Positions 6,183 to 7,594 of a stretch of DNA of 7,594 nucleotides are shown here, piece after piece. Origin of the DNA: Pseudomonadota bacterium. Its GTDB lineage: Bacteria > SAR324 > NAC60-12. Location: assembly GCA_014381795.1 (NCBI GenBank), contig JACNKY010000270.1:1-7594 (forward strand). The letters are read 5' to 3'. Position 1 is the stretch's first letter, and every line of letters starts with the position of its first letter. The notes beneath the pieces are model-generated. The model was not told the DNA's origin. It did no database searches and saw only the letters and a list, made by a program, of their open reading frames with translations. Made by a program: the position numbers and the translations under genes.

Positions 6183-6446
6183 GTGAAACACCTACTCATC
6201 AATATCATTTCAATCCTTCTGCTTTCTTCTCCTATGATTGGTGATACAAAAGTGGAATATACTTTATACAGATGAGAAACTTCTTTTTGTGTGGTTTTGG
6301 ATGGGTTGGGGAATTAACACACTAACCCAAAACATGAAGATGATTCAAAAATCTCTTACTTTATCAGGCACTCTAAATCTAAGCCAATAGAAATTGTGTC
6401 TTCTAAAAAGGTTAATTTTTCCCATCTATATGTCCCATCAATTTAG
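6183..6446 (+). pseudogene. Broken gene for a small exported protein (possibly MORN-repeat type)
   Basis: A perfect ribosome binding site, AAGGAG at 6172-6177, lies 5 bases before GTG 6183. The GTG opens a signal-peptide-like start (MKHLLINIISILLLSSPMIG), which then runs into TGA at 6273-6275 after 30 codons. Coding-like sequence continues past the stop. In the +1 frame 6280-6312 reads LLFVWFWMGWG. Back in the first frame, after a second stop at 6315-6317, 6318-6443 reads HTNPKHEDDSK and onward as a hydrophilic stretch up to TAG 6444-6446. The pattern of signal peptide, then GWG, then TNPK recalls from memory the beginning of small exported MORN-repeat proteins, but no MORN repeat itself survives here. 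At least one stop and two frame changes separate the pieces. A genuine 30-residue peptide from 6183 is the alternative reading. Confidence 0.5.
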
Positions 6447-6455
6447 CATCTGGAT

Positions 6456-6481
6456 TGTTACAAAATGTTACCGACTGTTAC
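6456..6481 (+). repeat. Three TGTTAC boxes at exact 10-bp spacing
   Basis: TGTTAC occurs at 6456-6461, 6466-6471 and 6476-6481, each copy starting 10 bases after the last. Repeats on one face of the helix are typical of cooperative binding sites for a DNA-binding protein. They lie about 100 bases upstream of the lipoprotein gene at 6583 and just downstream of the broken gene. The binding role is inferred. Confidence 0.5.
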
Positions 6482-6535
6482 GCTTTAGAGATGATCTTTC
6501 TCTTATTTTCAAGTTAGAATCATAGAAAATTTTTA

Positions 6536-6563
6536 TTTTTAGATACTTAAAATATAGATACTT
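6536..6563 (+). repeat. TAGATACTT direct repeats, with a third copy at 5997
   Basis: TAGATACTT occurs at 6540-6548 and 6555-6563, 15 bases apart, directly before the lipoprotein gene. A third copy lies at 5997-6005. The first and the upstream copy agree over 13 bases (TTTTTAGATACTT at 5993-6005 and 6536-6548) and flank the whole region with the broken gene. Confidence 0.6.
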
Positions 6564-6582
6564 TTTTAAAAAAACAAAAATC

Positions 6583-7594
6583 ATGAATAAAACTTTTTTA
6601 ATAATATTAACTTTTTCTTTTTTTCTAGTTTCATGTTCCCAGTTTGGAGAAAATCCTAGTGGAGATCATCTCGAAAAAATAAAAATTTCACCTAATTATG
6701 ATATTGAAAAAGAAATATTCAAAAATCGAAGAGAGAATATTATTATTCAGATGAACGAAAAAGTATCATTTTGGAATATGACCAAAGCTTTTTTGTTTAA
6801 TTCAGCAGAAACTGTTCCAGAAAATAGGTTACCAGAAGTTAAGCCACCCAATATAGAAGAATTCATGCAGTCCACTGAAGGCATCAAATTCATTTGGTTT
6901 GGACATTCGACTTTGTTAGTAAATATAAATAATATTATAGTTCTGATAGATCCTGTTTTTTCTAATGCAGCCTCTCCTGTGAGCTTTATTGTAGAGCGTT
7001 TCCAACCACCGGTTCTTGAACTCAAGGACCTTCCTAGAATAGATTACATCTTAATTTCCCATGATCATTATGACCACTTGGATATGGAGACTGTGACTTA
7101 CTTCAAGGAAAAAGATGTAAAATTTATTGCTCCTTTAGGAGTAACTTCTCATTTGAAAAGCTGGGGGATACATGAATCAAAACTATTTGAAAAAGATTGG
7201 TGGGGCAAATTAGAATTTGAGGGCATAAATTTTATTTGTACTCCGGCACAACATTTTTCTGGCAGATTAGGAACCATTAAGGCTGATAAAACTCTTTGGG
7301 CTTCATGGGTAGTTAAAACTGAATCTAACAGTTTTTACTTCAATGGTGATTCCGGATACGATATTCATTACAAAAAAATTGGAGACAAATATGGGCCATT
7401 TGATTTAGCTTTTATTGATAGTGGTCAATACAATGAAAGATGGCGTGAAGTTCATAATATGCCTGAAGAAGCAGTGCAGGCTGTTCATGATCTAAAGGGA
7501 AAAGCTATGGTTCCAATTCATTGGGGAATGTTCAGTCTAGCTTTACATGATTGGTTTGAGCCAGTTGAAGAAAGTGAAAATTATGCAGAAAAAT
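6583..7594 (+). CDS. Metallo-beta-lactamase-fold lipoprotein, NAPE-PLD/RomA/UlaG-like (partial, 3' end missing)
   Basis: The frame is open from ATG 6583 to the window end (337 codons plus one base), so the C-terminus is missing. Residues 1-18 form a lipoprotein signal with lipobox LVSC (15-18). Ser at position +2 suggests outer-membrane sorting if E. coli rules apply. The catalytic domain starts near residue 102 with KFIWFGHSTLLV, followed by LIDPVF (121-126), the metal-binding HDHYDH (His160, Asp161, His162, Asp164, His165), His224 in AQHFSGR, Asp256 in NGDSGY and His313 in PIHWG. This set matches the group containing N-acyl-phosphatidylethanolamine phospholipase D, RomA and UlaG-like hydrolases. 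A phosphodiester or lipid substrate in the periplasm is possible but unproven. No Shine-Dalgarno sequence precedes the ATG, only an A-rich leader (AAAAACAAAAATC). Codon use is more AT-rich than in the GspF-family gene, which may indicate a different origin. The fold is secure, the substrate unknown. Confidence 0.92.
   Translation, partial: MNKTFLIILTFSFFLVSCSQFGENPSGDHLEKIKISPNYDIEKEIFKNRRENIIIQMNEKVSFWNMTKAFLFNSAETVPENRLPEVKPPNIEEFMQSTEGIKFIWFGHSTLLVNINNIIVLIDPVFSNAASPVSFIVERFQPPVLELKDLPRIDYILISHDHYDHLDMETVTYFKEKDVKFIAPLGVTSHLKSWGIHESKLFEKDWWGKLEFEGINFICTPAQHFSGRLGTIKADKTLWASWVVKTESNSFYFNGDSGYDIHYKKIGDKYGPFDLAFIDSGQYNERWREVHNMPEEAVQAVHDLKGKAMVPIHWGMFSLALHDWFEPVEESENYAEK

Noticed and set aside
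5993..6563. Insertion sequence bounded by the 13-bp repeats
   Set aside because: No transposase remnant and no terminal inverted repeats are visible between the direct repeats.
6747..7025. 92-codon open frame on the minus strand inside the MBL lipoprotein gene
   Set aside because: The plus-strand frame carries the full set of metal-binding motifs and a lipobox, so this is a shadow frame.

Overview
The window comes from a Gram-negative bacterium: it encodes a periplasmic adaptor of an efflux system, an inner-membrane platform protein of the GspF/PilC family and a lipoprotein with a lipobox. Which group is unclear. The low-to-moderate GC content, the cysteine-insert ferrochelatase and the overall gene style would suit a marine proteobacterial or SAR324-like lineage, but that is inference from impression and not from any search.

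Layout. (1) 18-962, plus strand: an HlyD/RND-type membrane fusion protein whose coiled-coil hairpin is built from near-identical 21-bp repeats in both arms. Its transporter is not in the window. (2) 966-3319, minus strand: argJ, then hemH, convergent with the adaptor gene. A perfect inverted repeat overlaps the hemH stop codon. (3) 3320-3422: a short divergent intergenic region in which a strong plus-strand promoter and an argJ promoter face each other. (4) 3423-5953, plus strand: a two-gene operon. The first gene is an unrecognised protein with a four-cysteine motif, three membrane segments and a periplasmic C-terminal domain. The second is a complete GspF-type platform protein with no other secretion or pilus genes beside it. 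(5) 5954-6582: 629 bases without an intact gene, visibly more AT-rich. It holds an extended -10 promoter candidate, a broken gene for a small exported protein with an excellent ribosome binding site, three TGTTAC boxes spaced exactly 10 bp apart, and repeated TAGATACTT words. (6) 6583-7594, plus strand: a metallo-beta-lactamase-fold lipoprotein of the NAPE-PLD/RomA/UlaG-like group, cut off by the window end.

Functionally the window is a patchwork. hemH (last step of haem synthesis) and argJ (arginine cycle) are housekeeping genes. The 3423-5953 pair is the most likely place for something undescribed: a Cys4 membrane protein translationally coupled to an isolated GspF-like platform. The AT-rich right end looks like an accessory or decaying region. 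No RNA gene, CRISPR array, insertion sequence or origin was seen.
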